Shown here piece after piece: positions 19,082 to 27,699 of a stretch of 64,000 nt of DNA (its first letter is position 1; every line of letters begins with the position of its first letter). Source of the DNA: Aestuariimicrobium kwangyangense DSM 21549 (GTDB taxonomy: Bacteria > Actinomycetota > Actinomycetes > Propionibacteriales > Propionibacteriaceae); the NCBI RefSeq assembly GCF_000421525.1, contig NZ_ATXE01000001.1, positions 620,001-684,000 of the forward strand. The letters run 5' to 3'. A program made the position numbers and the translations under genes. The notes under the pieces were generated by a model. That model was not told where the DNA came from. It saw only the letters and a program-made list of their open reading frames with translations, and searched no databases.

Positions 19082-19723
19082 TTACTCGGCCAACCCGTAG
19101 AGCCGGTCGCCGGCGTCACCCAGTCCCGGCACGATGTAGCCGTGCTCGTTGAGTCGCTCGTCGACGGCGGACACCACCAGGGTGCAGGGCACCTCGAGGT
19201 CGGCGACCAGCTTCTCGAAGTTGGCGATGCCCTCCGGTGCCGCCAACAGGCAGATGCAGGTGATGTGGTCGGCGCCTCGGTCGACCAGGAACTTCACGGT
19301 TCCACCCAGTGACCCACCGGTGGCGAGCATCGGATCGAGCACGTAGCACTGGCGCCCCGTCAGGTCGTGCGGCAGGCGCTCGGCGTAGGTGACGGGCTGC
19401 AGGGTCTCCTCGTTGCGGGCCATGCCGACGAAACCCACCTCTGCGGTGGGGACCAGCTTCATCATTCCCTCGAGCATGCCCAGACCCGCGCGCAGGATGG
19501 GTACGACCAAGGGGGCAGGGCGCGACAACCGCACGCCCATCGTCGGCGCCACAGGAGTCTCGATCGGGTGTTGCTCGACCCGCACCTGTCTGGTCGCCTC
19601 GTAGGCGAGCAGGGTGACGAGCTCCTCGACCAGTTGCCGGAAGGTCGTCGAGTCGGTCTCACGCTTGCGCAGCAAGGTCAGCTTGTGATCGACGAGCGGG
19701 TGTTCCACGACTCTCAGTTCCAC
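19082..19723 (-). CDS. upp: Uracil phosphoribosyltransferase
   Basis: Encodes 213 residues from GTG 19723. The PRPP-binding loop is [18 protein letters not shown], and the uracil-binding C-terminus reads [17 protein letters not shown]. Length and motifs fit the standard UPRTase, which converts uracil and PRPP to UMP. The region upstream of the GTG translates only into the tandem repeat array, so longer starts are rejected. A weak GACAGT -10 box sits 6 nt before the start. Confidence 0.95.
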   Translation of the reverse strand: MELRVVEHPLVDHKLTLLRKRETDSTTFRQLVEELVTLLAYEATRQVRVEQHPIETPVAPTMGVRLSRPAPLVVPILRAGLGMLEGMMKLVPTAEVGFVGMARNEETLQPVTYAERLPHDLTGRQCYVLDPMLATGGSLGGTVKFLVDRGADHITCICLLAAPEGIANFEKLVADLEVPCTLVVSAVDERLNEHGYIVPGLGDAGDRLYGLAE

Positions 19724-19798
19724 GGCCCCACTGTCCCACACGCCCATCGGGGCGCACACGTCGGGCTGGCATGGCACGATGGGGACGTCGTCGCGATT

Positions 19799-19938
19799 GC
19801 ACTGAGCGCTCGAGGCGGCACTGGGACGTGGAGATCGCACTGGGTTGTCGAGATCGCACTGGGTTGTCGAGATCGCACTGGGTTGTCGAGATTGCACTGG
19901 GTTGTCGAGATTGCACTGGGTTATCGGATTGCACTGTG
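19799..19938. repeat. 19-bp tandem repeat, about eight copies
   Basis: GCACTG cores start at 19799, 19818, 19837, 19856, 19875, 19894, 19913 and 19931, a 19-bp step at every interval except the last (18). The consensus is GCACTGGGTTGTCGAGATC; the central copies are near identical and the outer ones decayed. The array occupies the divergent region between upp and the tadA-associated gene and ends 12 bp before the latter's start codon. Confidence 0.9.
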
Positions 19939-19950
19939 GAGGAGGCCGCG

Positions 19951-20664
19951 ATGACCGCATACGGTGATGACGTGAACACCCACACTCGTGCTGACGAGGA
20001 CCTCCTTCCCGATGCCCCCGACCTGGACGACGATGCTGCTGACCTCGATGACGACGCCGTCGTCGACGGGGATGTCGACGTCGATGATGATGACGACGAT
20101 GACGACGATGACTCCGACGACGAGGATGACGACGACTCGGACGACGACGACTCGGACGACGAGGACGACGACGACCTCGAGGACGCCACGGCCGAGGACA
20201 TCGACTGCGTGGTCGCCCTGTACCGCGAGGACGGCCTGCCGGTGGGACAGGCCTTGGCCTTCGAGCTCGCCAACGACCTCGACGAACTGATCGACCAGTT
20301 GCGCCGACTGCCCGGTGACGCCGGAGCCCTCGGTGCGGTCTCGATCGCGGGTGAGTTCTTCGTCCTGGTCAGGGTGCGCGGTCGCAACGTGCAGACGATG
20401 CTGTCGGACTCGCTGTCGGCCAACGACTGGCCCCTCGCACGCGACGTGGTCGAGTTCCTCGGCCTGGACGTGCCCGACGAGGACGAGGACGACTCCGAGC
20501 TGGTCGGTGACCTCGACATGCTGGCCGATCTCGGCATCAGCGAGTTCGATCTCGAGAACCTGGTCGAGGACCTCGACGAGTCCTCCGACGACCAACTGGC
20601 GGGCATCGCCAAGCGGCTCAAGTTCGGGCCCCAGTTCCAGCGCGCCATCCAGTCGCAGCGCTGA
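19951..20664 (+). CDS. tRNA adenosine deaminase-associated protein with long acidic run
   Basis: Encodes 237 residues from ATG 19951, preceded by GGAGGAGG. This actinobacterial family lies directly upstream of tadA. Residues about 25-82 are almost entirely Asp/Glu/Ser, including a stretch of ten aspartates. The conserved domain follows ([20 protein letters not shown] through [18 protein letters not shown]). The acidic run is longer than I would expect for the family and coincides with GAC/GAT repeat DNA, so length may vary between strains. Function is unproven; proximity suggests a role with TadA. Confidence 0.85.
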   Translation: MTAYGDDVNTHTRADEDLLPDAPDLDDDAADLDDDAVVDGDVDVDDDDDDDDDDSDDEDDDDSDDDDSDDEDDDDLEDATAEDIDCVVALYREDGLPVGQALAFELANDLDELIDQLRRLPGDAGALGAVSIAGEFFVLVRVRGRNVQTMLSDSLSANDWPLARDVVEFLGLDVPDEDEDDSELVGDLDMLADLGISEFDLENLVEDLDESSDDQLAGIAKRLKFGPQFQRAIQSQR

Positions 20665-20731
20665 CGGGGTCCTGGCGTATGGGCGATTGCCGTCCGAGGT
20701 TCACTGCCGTCAGCCGGTCGGCGGTGTGAGG

Positions 20732-21187
20732 GTGTCGAAGTGGGACGACGCGATGGGACTCGCACTGGCCGAGGCCGCCCTGGCCCCCGGGCACGGCGAC
20801 GTGCCCATCGGTGCCGTCATCCTCGACGAACACGGAACCGTGATCGCGCAGGGCCACAACGAACGCGAACTCACGGGTGACCCCACCGCCCACGCGGAAG
20901 TGTTGGCGCTCAGGCGCGCGGCCGAACGGGTGGGCCACTGGCGACTGTCGGGGTGCACCCTCGTCGTCACCCTCGAGCCCTGCACCATGTGCGCCGGTGC
21001 GCTGGTGCTCTCCCGCGTCGACCGGCTCGTGATGGGGGCGTTCGACCCGAAGGCGGGGGCGGTGGCGTCGCTCTTCGACGTCGTCCGTGACCCTCGGCTC
21101 AACCACCGGGTCGAGGTCGTGACCGGAGTGCTGGCCCAGGAGTGCTCCCTTCCCCTGCTCGAGTTCTTCGCCGGACACCGTCAGTGA
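20732..21187 (+). CDS. tadA: tRNA-specific adenosine deaminase
   Basis: Encodes 151 residues from GTG 20732 (VSKWDDAMGLALAEA, the normal TadA start); ATG 20753 is a weaker alternative. Zinc and catalytic residues are all present: H54-A-E56 (TAHAEVLAL) and C84/C87 (EPCTMCAGA). Converts A34 to inosine in tRNA-Arg(ACG). It lies 67 bp after the associated acidic protein and 62 bp before tRNA-Ser(CGA). Confidence 0.93.
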   Translation: MSKWDDAMGLALAEAALAPGHGDVPIGAVILDEHGTVIAQGHNERELTGDPTAHAEVLALRRAAERVGHWRLSGCTLVVTLEPCTMCAGALVLSRVDRLVMGAFDPKAGAVASLFDVVRDPRLNHRVEVVTGVLAQECSLPLLEFFAGHRQ

Positions 21188-21236
21188 CTGCGTAGGGAGG
21201 CCTGAGGGCGATTGGCGGCCGACGGCCGGCTCGCGG

Positions 21237-21242
21237 TATGGT
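21237..21242 (+). promoter_or_regulatory. -10 box of tRNA-Ser(CGA)
   Basis: TATGGT lies 7 nt upstream of the mature tRNA 5' end. Confidence 0.5.
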
Positions 21243-21249
21243 TTTCGGC

Positions 21250-21337
21250 GGTGACGTGTCTGAGCGGCCGAAAGAGCTCGCCTCGAAAGCGAGTGTGGTG
21301 CAAGCCACCGAGGGTTCAAATCCCTCCGTCACCGCCA
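21250..21337 (+). tRNA. tRNA-Ser(CGA)
   Basis: The acceptor stem GGTGACG pairs with CGTCACC, followed by discriminator G and an encoded CCA. The anticodon stem-loop CTCGC-CTCGAAA-GCGAG gives anticodon CGA. A long variable arm (GTGTGGTGCAAGCCAC region) marks a class II serine tRNA, and the T loop reads GGGTTCAAATCCC. It forms the left edge of the accessory island. Confidence 0.96.
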
Positions 21338-21339
21338 CG

Positions 21340-21369
21340 GGCCGAACACGATCTCGATCGGGTTCGGCC
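21340..21369 (+). terminator. Hairpin after tRNA-Ser(CGA)
   Basis: GGCCGAAC and GTTCGGCC form an 8-bp stem 3 bp beyond the CCA end. There is no clear T tract. Confidence 0.55.
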
Positions 21370-21386
21370 ACGAATTGAGTAGGGAT

Positions 21387-21422
21387 GCCGGTTCCACCCC
21401 CGTTGGGGGCGGTGGGACCGGC
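21387..21422. terminator. Second hairpin at the island left edge
   Basis: GCCGGTTCCACCCCC faces GGGGGCGGTGGGACCGGC across a 3-base loop, giving a strong GC stem with a small bulge. Its role as terminator or as a folded mobile-element end is open. Confidence 0.5.
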
Positions 21423-21547
21423 GTTCTGCTCGTCACGGGCGGAACAGGCGGTGCGCCTAAGGCGCTTCCAGACGACCGCCGCGCTGCCCGCGTGTCGGTC
21501 GTCAGTGTCAGGCACGCCTCTGGCCAGGACCTGGTGGGGGCCGGGTG

Positions 21548-21769
21548 TCAGTGAGGCGTGGGGTGTCCTGTTGGGTTCTGCTGATCGCCGCTCCGAGACG
21601 GTGGGCTCCTCGGGTGCCGATCGCAAGAGCAGCGGGTGCCGAGCGGAAGACCGGACCGGGCACGGAGATTCTTCCGTTCAGTGCGCTTTACGAAGTAGTC
21701 TCCGTCGTCGTCGTCGATCTGGGGACGTTCGAAGATCAACCTGATGCGCCGCAGGTTGGGCGCTGCCAT
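21548..21769 (-). CDS. Possible small protein, doubtful
   Basis: The frame from ATG 21769 gives 73 residues. Its first 30 (AAPNLRRIRLIFERPQIDDD, then GDYFVKRTE) look protein-like; the rest is Arg/Ser/Pro-rich and may be out of frame. Not recognised. It could be the surviving 5' end of a broken gene. Confidence 0.2.
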   Translation of the reverse strand: MAAPNLRRIRLIFERPQIDDDDGDYFVKRTERKNLRARSGLPLGTRCSCDRHPRSPPSRSGDQQNPTGHPTPH

Positions 21770-22099
21770 CAGGAACCCACCATCACCTGCCGGGCGGCCT
21801 TGGTGCGCACCGGTCGGCGTCCAGCCAGCGCGAGCCCCTCCCAAGCTTCGTCCTTGGCGTACCCGTTCGGCCTTCGTGCGGCTGCCGCAACCGGTTGTAG
21901 AGGTCGGTGTGCGCATCGCCAATGGGCAGGTCCTGCCGGACTTCGCGAGATCGCTTGGACCTGGCAGATGGTAGGCGGCTGCCGATTGGTCAGCGCTGTG
22001 TCGGGCAGGACGATGGTGCGCCGGTTGTCGGCGTGGTTGCAGTCGCGGTCGGGGGTGAGGCGTTCCGTCATCGAGGCGGGCTTGTGAGGGCACCTGACG

Positions 22100-22440
22100 G
22101 TGAGCGACCACCCCGCACGGGAAGCGCGCGACGGCACCCGCTGGTGCGCGTGCGGCCACACCCTCGACCCACACTCCAGAACCCGTCGCTGCGACTCCAG
22201 CGCCGCCTTCCGCGACCGCATCAGGCACCAGACCGTCGGCGACGCATTTCGCTATCTCCGTCCGAAGTCATCAACGGGCTTATGGCCGCCGCCAGCGACT
22301 GCCAAGAACTCGTCGGACGCCTCCACGCCAAGTTCGTGCTCCACCAAGACCTCACCACCGACGAACTCACCGACCTGTTCAGCGCCGCGATCGCGAACAA
22401 GGTGATCGCCCGACTTGCCGAGGAGTACCTCGCCAAGTGA
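22100..22440 (+). pseudogene. Frameshifted small gene with zinc-finger-like N-terminus
   Basis: From GTG 22100 one frame gives SDHPAREARDGTRWCACGHT and a further basic segment ending near AFRYLRP (about 22265). A good protein sequence then continues in another frame (SEVINGLMAAASDCQELVGR to RLAEEYLAK, stop 22438-22440). The simplest reading is one gene with a single frameshift near 22262; otherwise a separate 52-residue protein starts at ATG 22282. The CAC...C arrangement followed by a basic FRDRIRHQ segment resembles the C-terminal zinc-finger tails of actinobacterial mobile-element proteins, but with cysteines missing. Confidence 0.45.
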
Positions 22441-22619
22441 CACGTTCCTGCCGGGACTTGTCACGCCTGCGCTAGCCCCTAGGCCCCCTAAGGTGAGGTC
22501 TGAACATTGCCGGGGTGTATGCGGCCTTGCGCGGGCCTCTTTCCGGTAGGGCGATCCGCCACTCCTGCCGATGTCGACGCGGATCAGCAGGAAATGACGA
22601 GCACTAGAGGCGGCTACCG

Positions 22620-22820
22620 GTGAAGTTGACCCAGAACGAGTTGGAATCCCGATTGGGGGAGCCGCGAACGCGCTTCGCGCACCGGTCGACCCGGCAGACT
22701 TCAAGACCTATGTCTTCCCCAGGCTGTTCTGGAAGCGGATCAGCGACACCTGGCAGCATGAGCACGACCTCGCCTTCGACAAGTGGGGCGACAATCTTGA
22801 CGAGGTCGCGTTGATCATCG
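22620..22820 (+). pseudogene. 5' remnant of type I restriction methyltransferase subunit (hsdM)
   Basis: From GTG 22620 the first twelve residues MKLTQNELESRL match the HsdM N-terminus. Loss of one base near 22656 disrupts the expected WGAAN motif, after which the frame continues with GAANALRAPVDPADFKTYVF and PRLFWKRISDTWQHEHDLAF, the conserved HsdM N-terminal helical domain. Similarity ends near 22820, so about 90 percent of the gene, including the DNA methylase domain, is gone. A clear decayed type I methyltransferase. Confidence 0.75.
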
Positions 22821-22874
22821 ACCGCAACATCGGGGCGCCGACCCAGAGCGTGGACGAGCACAAGCCCGAAGGCC

Positions 22875-23075
22875 CACCGGTCGTCGTCGAAGATCTCCCC
22901 CTACGACATCGACGCGATCGTCAAGCAGCGCTTCACCGGCTGGAACCAGAACAATTCCGACGGAGACAAACTCGTCCGCCGCAACATCCGCGACGTGCTC
23001 GGCTCCTGCGGACTCCCGCCCACGGGTCCCCTGTTCGACAACACCTACGTCTACGTCAGCGAGAAATACCAATGA
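22875..23075 (+). pseudogene. 3' remnant of a larger gene, possibly hsdR
   Basis: In the frame that ends at TGA 23073-23075 a well-formed protein tail can be read: PYDIDAIVKQRFTGWNQNNS, then RRNIRDVLGSCGLPP and LFDNTYVYVSEKYQ. It resembles the extreme C-terminus of some type I HsdR subunits, which would fit hsdM decay next door, but I hold this loosely. No start codon or upstream body remains. Its stop overlaps the ATG of the PIN-like gene, so the two were once coupled. Confidence 0.45.
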
Positions 23076-25117
23076 CTAACGAACCACACGACAGCACTCT
23101 GCTTTCGTCTGAAGTGACCACCGACGGCCTGCTCACCAGCCTTGCCATCTTGAACGTCAACTGGGACACCGACCGAAGAAGTTACCTCGACAATTTCTTG
23201 CCCTTCGTCTACGAGGCGATGCGGCGGAAGGCGTCCGACGCCCATAGACCGGCTGGTGTCCGGGCGCACGTCGTGGATCTCTTTGGGTTGGACCTTCCCG
23301 TTCACGTCGTCAACCAACTCCTGGAGCGAGGGGTCAAGAGCGGCGCATTGGAGACGGGCAGCGCCGGACGAGGCTGCTACAAGTTCAAGAATGGTGCCGC
23401 TGAAGCGGAGCCCTCTGGCATGGATAGGCAGCAGGCGAACTTGAGGCGACAGCAGGCGCACCTTATTGACAATCTCCGTTCCTACGTCTATGAGAAGTTT
23501 GACCTGACCTGGCGCTCCGAAGAGGCCGAACAGGCACTGCTCTCACATGTTGAAGCGCACGCAGCCCCGCTCCTGGAGAGCGCCCAGCACGGAAGTCCGT
23601 ACGGCAGGGGCACCAGTGGCGCTTCCGAGAGCCGTGACTTCGTGGTCAGCAGTTTCGTGGTGCATGCCTTCGAGAGAGACGCCGAGTCCTTTGCGGAACT
23701 GGAAACGATGGTCAAGGGGTGCATGCTCGCGTCAGCGCTCTATCTGGGCACGCCAGCGAACGTAGCCCGCGACTTCCAGAACACGACCCTGTACCTCGAT
23801 ACCCCGATTTGCCTGAAGGCTCTCGGGCATGAGGGGGATGAGGCCCGCGATGCGGTCCAGCAGACGCTTGAGTTGGCGGTCCAGCACGGAGCCACCCTCG
23901 CGTGCTTTTCGCACACGGTCTCCGAGACAGATGGAGTGCTAGAGAAGGTCCAGAACCAACTCGCGGGTCGCACCGTGATAGACGCACGCGCCCAAGGTGT
24001 ACTCAAGCACTACCTCGCCACCGGGCTCCGTGAGACCGACGCCATCCTCGCCCGCGAGAACCTGGAGGAGGCCGTAGCAGCGCTCGGAGTCCATGTCCAC
24101 GACAAGCCTTCCCATCGCCGCGCCGTCAGCGTCGATGAAGCAGCGTTCGAAGAACAACTCCAGTCCACGGTCGGCTACCACTCACGCAACACCTTGCTGA
24201 TGGACCTCGACAGCCTCACCGCGATTCACCGACTCCGAGATGGGCGCAGCAGCAACCGGCTCGAAACGTGCCGTGCGGTACTAATCACCGACAACCACAA
24301 ACTCGTCCGCGCCTCTCGGCAGTTCTTCAACAGCGGTCAGCACCGCTGGCCCCTCGCGATGGTTGACCATGAATTGGCAGCACTTGTCTGGATCAAGCGC
24401 CCAGCGCAAGCACCGGATCTACCCCGCAGGCAGATCATCGCTGACTGCTACGCGGCGCTGGACCCGAGCGACGCCTACTGGAATCGGGTGAGCGAGGAAA
24501 TCAGCGCCTTGCGTGAGAGCAACCGGTTGTCAGCCGACGAGGTCACGATCCTGATGGGCTCTCACGAAGCGCAGCGGTCCATCATGGAGGTCACCCTCGG
24601 CGACCCCCGCAGGATCGACGAGAGGGCACTCCAGCGCGCCCTTGGCAAGGCAATCGAGGACCTACGCAAGCCCGTGGTGGATGAGGCCGAGGCAGCGATA
24701 ACACGGGCCCAGGAAGCCGAAAGCGCCGAGGTGACGGCCCGCTTCGAGGCGACCGAACGGCAAGGCGAGGTCGAAGAACTCCGACAGCGACTGTCGAAAC
24801 TCGAAGAGCAGCAACTGAAGGCTGACGAGAATGACCGTCTAAGAGCTCGAAGGACAGCCAAGGTGCTCGGCGGGCTCACCTTGATCGCGCTCTCCGTCGT
24901 GGCCACGGCAGGCACCTCCCTCGTGGCGACGCAGATCGCGCCGCACGTTCCTTCACCCTGGTTGTGGACCTTGCGCGCCGCCGAAGTGATCACCTTCGTG
25001 GCGACGCTCGCGATCCTGATGTTCGGAGGAAGCCTCAAGACCTGGTCCGATAAGGCCGAGGAGTACGTCTACCAGCGCCTGCATCGACGCAGTCTTCGGG
25101 CGCGCGGTCAAGCCTGA
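23072..25117 (+). CDS. Membrane-anchored PIN-like nuclease protein, candidate defence effector
   Basis: Encodes 681 residues from ATG 23072, which overlaps the previous stop (ATGA). I do not recognise a named family. Residues 1-110 look winged-helix-like (VDLFGLDLPVHVVNQLLERG). A PIN-type nuclease domain spans about 235-430, with acidic residues D243 (LYLDTP), E285 (HTVSETDG), D378/D380 (LLMDLDSLTA) and D407 (VLITDNHKLV) in the order expected for the metal site. Residues 530-595 form a charged coiled coil (EVEELRQRLSKLEEQQ). Two transmembrane helices follow (about 598-620 and 632-654). This suggests a membrane-tethered RNase or DNase. A hairpin ends the unit. Codon third positions look less GC-rich than in core genes. 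Confidence 0.75.
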   Translation: MTNEPHDSTLLSSEVTTDGLLTSLAILNVNWDTDRRSYLDNFLPFVYEAMRRKASDAHRPAGVRAHVVDLFGLDLPVHVVNQLLERGVKSGALETGSAGRGCYKFKNGAAEAEPSGMDRQQANLRRQQAHLIDNLRSYVYEKFDLTWRSEEAEQALLSHVEAHAAPLLESAQHGSPYGRGTSGASESRDFVVSSFVVHAFERDAESFAELETMVKGCMLASALYLGTPANVARDFQNTTLYLDTPICLKALGHEGDEARDAVQQTLELAVQHGATLACFSHTVSETDGVLEKVQNQLAGRTVIDARAQGVLKHYLATGLRETDAILARENLEEAVAALGVHVHDKPSHRRAVSVDEAAFEEQLQSTVGYHSRNTLLMDLDSLTAIHRLRDGRSSNRLETCRAVLITDNHKLVRASRQFFNSGQHRWPLAMVDHELAALVWIKRPAQAPDLPRRQIIADCYAALDPSDAYWNRVSEEISALRESNRLSADEVTILMGSHEAQRSIMEVTLGDPRRIDERALQRALGKAIEDLRKPVVDEAEAAITRAQEAESAEVTARFEATERQGEVEELRQRLSKLEEQQLKADENDRLRARRTAKVLGGLTLIALSVVATAGTSLVATQIAPHVPSPWLWTLRAAEVITFVATLAILMFGGSLKTWSDKAEEYVYQRLHRRSLRARGQA

Positions 25118-25132
25118 TTCGGGCAATGTGCC

Positions 25133-25154
25133 GAGCCGCCTGTAACAGCGGCTC
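25133..25154 (+). terminator. Hairpin after the PIN-like gene
   Basis: GAGCCGC and GCGGCTC pair across an 8-base loop, 15 bp after the stop. The rest of the gap to 25388 holds no gene that I can see. Confidence 0.5.
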
Positions 25155-25388
25155 GCGCCACCCGGTCGGCCCGGTTCGCCGCGTACCCCACCGGAGTAGG
25201 TGGACAAGCCTGTCAAATCCACTCGAATCCACGAACCGGGAGTCCAGTGCGCTTGGTCACGGCGAATCGAGCCACCTCACTGGTCGATATTCTGCGCTTG
25301 GCCGTCGGGAAGCACTAGCGGCTGAAGTGTCGGACCGCGTGCCGATACTTATCGCAGGATGCGGACGAGGATGGATGAGGGTGGGCTG

Positions 25389-26960
25389 ATGTCTCGTGGG
25401 TCAAGCCGTGCCAGCCGACCGGATGGTGTGAGCGGGGCGGTGTCCGACTACATGGGCATGGTGGCCGGGCAGCCGACATGGCCGACTGCGCCCGCGCGCA
25501 GGGAGAGGGTCCTGTTCAAGGAGTTCCGGCAGATCGTCAGACGCTACCGGCCCTCGGACCTCCTGCCCGCTCTCGCAGAACTCTCGCTTGCTGGCGGAGA
25601 GCCGCCATACGAGGGAAAGGTCCTCGCGACCGTTCCGCCCTGGGCGACGGCGCTGGCGGCGCGCGAGTCCGCTCTTTGGGGCAACAAGTATCGCGACACC
25701 GAAGTGACCGGCGACAGCCTGCGCGTCATCATCAACGCTCACAACAACATCTACGAAGAGGACCCGTCGCCCGACGCAAGGGGCGTCCTCGACATCATGA
25801 CCCGTCTGGCCTACGAGCAGTTCCCCTACCAGGAGTCGATTTTCGAGGAGGTGAGCCGGTCCCACGCACTAATGTTCGAGGGGGCTGCAGAGATTCCCGT
25901 CGAGGTCCTCAATGACGAGGCATGGCACCGCCTCCTTGGGGCACCGCTCGGTGAGATTGTCGGCGCGACGTTCTTCCTCCAGGTTGCCGCCATCAGCAAC
26001 AAGGGGTGGTTCGACGACGCCGTCCTTGATCGAGACGGCCTGCAAGCGATCTACGACCGGTGGCCCAGAGCGGTCATCCGAGAGCGCGCGGCGCAACTCT
26101 CATCATCTTTCGAAGAGTTCAAGGCGGCGTACGAGGCCGTGCCCCATCCTCCTGCCGGGTACGAGCGCTACGCCTACAACCCGCTGATCAAGCGGCCGTT
26201 CCTCCGGATGCCCGACGGGAGGCTACTTGCCCCGCAGCCCCGACTGATCCTCCGCACCGTCAGCCCTGGGGCGCTGTACTACCGGGGCGTAGAAGAGTTC
26301 GGTGAGTCGTTCTCCCGTGACCTCGGCCACCTCACCGAGCACTACGTCGGCAAGCAACTACGCGCCATCACCCCCTCGCCTGACCTCCACCCCGAGATCG
26401 TCTACCGCGAGGGCAAGGCCGAGAAGAAGAGCATCGACTGGTTTCTGGTACTGCCCTCGGCGGTCATCATGTTCGAGGTCAAGTCGGCTCGGTTCGGGCT
26501 TCTGGAGCGGGCTGCCTTCGGGGGATACCAGGACAAGGTCAAGACGCTCCTGAACAAGGCAACCGAGCAACTCGAACGTACCGCCAAGGCGCTGGACGAG
26601 AACAATCCGCACTTCGGTCATATCCCGAACAACCTGCCCCGCGTCGGCGTCATCGTCACCGGAGAGCCGTACTACATGGCGAACAGTCCATTGGTGCGCG
26701 ACCTGCTCAACGAAGCACCCTTCCCCACGCTTACGGCCTCCCTGCGCGAAATCGAGTTCCTCGCCGGGCTTCCCCTCGACGAAGTCGAGCGCCAGCTCGT
26801 GCACATCGCCAACGATCCTGAGCGCTCCACGTGGAGTCTGAGCAACGCCCTCGACAAGGCTTCCGGCACGCGGAGTCCCGTCCTGCAGCGTGCCTGGGAC
26901 GCCTACCCCTGGCCCGAAGACCTCGATTCCGACGACGAAATCCCGGGCAACAACGACTGA
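25389..26960 (+). CDS. PD-(D/E)XK nuclease-like protein of unknown family
   Basis: The ATG at 25389 gives 523 residues and has GAGGG at 7-nt spacing; in-frame ATGs at 25359 and 25371 lack spaced ribosome sites. The N-terminal 300 residues are mainly helical and not recognised. The C-terminal part carries a restriction-endonuclease-fold signature: E317 (LTEHYVGKQL), D350 (KKSIDWFLVL), E363-x-K365 (VIMFEVKSAR) and Q394 (ATEQLERT), the order and spacing expected of PD-(D/E)XK enzymes. It is soluble. The position next to restriction debris and the PIN-like gene suggests defence, but separate promoters are likely because a hairpin lies between. Could also be a solitary Shedu-like nuclease. Confidence 0.7.
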   Translation: MSRGSSRASRPDGVSGAVSDYMGMVAGQPTWPTAPARRERVLFKEFRQIVRRYRPSDLLPALAELSLAGGEPPYEGKVLATVPPWATALAARESALWGNKYRDTEVTGDSLRVIINAHNNIYEEDPSPDARGVLDIMTRLAYEQFPYQESIFEEVSRSHALMFEGAAEIPVEVLNDEAWHRLLGAPLGEIVGATFFLQVAAISNKGWFDDAVLDRDGLQAIYDRWPRAVIRERAAQLSSSFEEFKAAYEAVPHPPAGYERYAYNPLIKRPFLRMPDGRLLAPQPRLILRTVSPGALYYRGVEEFGESFSRDLGHLTEHYVGKQLRAITPSPDLHPEIVYREGKAEKKSIDWFLVLPSAVIMFEVKSARFGLLERAAFGGYQDKVKTLLNKATEQLERTAKALDENNPHFGHIPNNLPRVGVIVTGEPYYMANSPLVRDLLNEAPFPTLTASLREIEFLAGLPLDEVERQLVHIANDPERSTWSLSNALDKASGTRSPVLQRAWDAYPWPEDLDSDDEIPGNND

Positions 26961-27052
26961 CGTGGGCGCACCGCAGCGGTGTCGTCAACACGGCCCCTGT
27001 CCGATCCAGTGCTGCCGCGTACAGGTGCACCGGCCCACCGCCGACGACCCGC

Positions 27053-27199
27053 ATGACTGAAGATGTGCAAGAGGGGCTTCGCGCGGAGATGCTCCCGCTC
27101 GTAGAGGCGCACCGCCCCTACGCAGACCGCCTCCACAAGCCAGCGCGCATGGCGTACGCGGTTGCCGAGCGGTATTGGCGTCAACACCGTCGCCACTGA
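27053..27199 (+). CDS. Small hypothetical protein
   Basis: The ATG at 27053 gives 48 residues starting MTEDVQEGLRAEMLPLVEAH and ending AVAERYWRQHRRH, amphipathic and basic at the end. Not recognised. It may be the start of a gene interrupted near 27200, since a different frame continues with coding-like sequence (VATEELDDATVAFSDYLQ) across 27190-27280. Confidence 0.35.
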   Translation: MTEDVQEGLRAEMLPLVEAHRPYADRLHKPARMAYAVAERYWRQHRRH

Positions 27200-27465
27200 A
27201 GAACTAGATGACGCGACGGTCGCCTTTTCGGACTACCTCCAGACAAAGAACCACTCTTCGACCCTGCTGGTCGACAGGGTGACGACTTGGTGCGCGCCTG
27301 CATCGCCGGCTTGGCGCATCACTGTGACTCCGAGGCCTCACCTGCACGGCGACCAAACTGCTGCAGGGGTTCCTCGACGAGGGGCGGCGAATACCTGACC
27401 CGACGATCTGCCCTCGAAGTACTCGACACTCCCAGGGCGGCCCACTCCTTCGCTGTCTGTGACAA

Positions 27466-27699
27466 GTGAGGTTATTGCCGGGCTCCACCCTCATTGCTGA
27501 GGAAGCGGCCCATGTGGCTGAGGCTGTGTGCCGTGAGCAAGGTTGGTGGGCGGAGCGCTTCCCCACGATGGCGGTCCTCCCCGGTCGCACTGAGTGGGTG
27601 GTCCGGCATCCGTCGGACGCGTCGAATGGAGCAGCCACCGTGCGGGTCTCGATGATGACCGGCGAGGTGGCCTTCTCTCGCCCGCACAACCTCGGATAG
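27466..27699 (+). CDS. Small hypothetical protein
   Basis: The GTG at 27466 gives 77 residues (LIAEEAAHVAEAVCREQGWW ... AATVRVSMMTGEVAFSRPHN), a balanced composition that looks genuinely coding. No family recognised. It is the last gene-like item of the island, with no clear ribosome site. Confidence 0.4.
   Translation: MRLLPGSTLIAEEAAHVAEAVCREQGWWAERFPTMAVLPGRTEWVVRHPSDASNGAATVRVSMMTGEVAFSRPHNLG

Noticed and set aside
19799-19938. CRISPR array or plasmid iterons
   Set aside because: Whole 19-bp units are repeated with no variable spacers, and no replication gene lies next to it.
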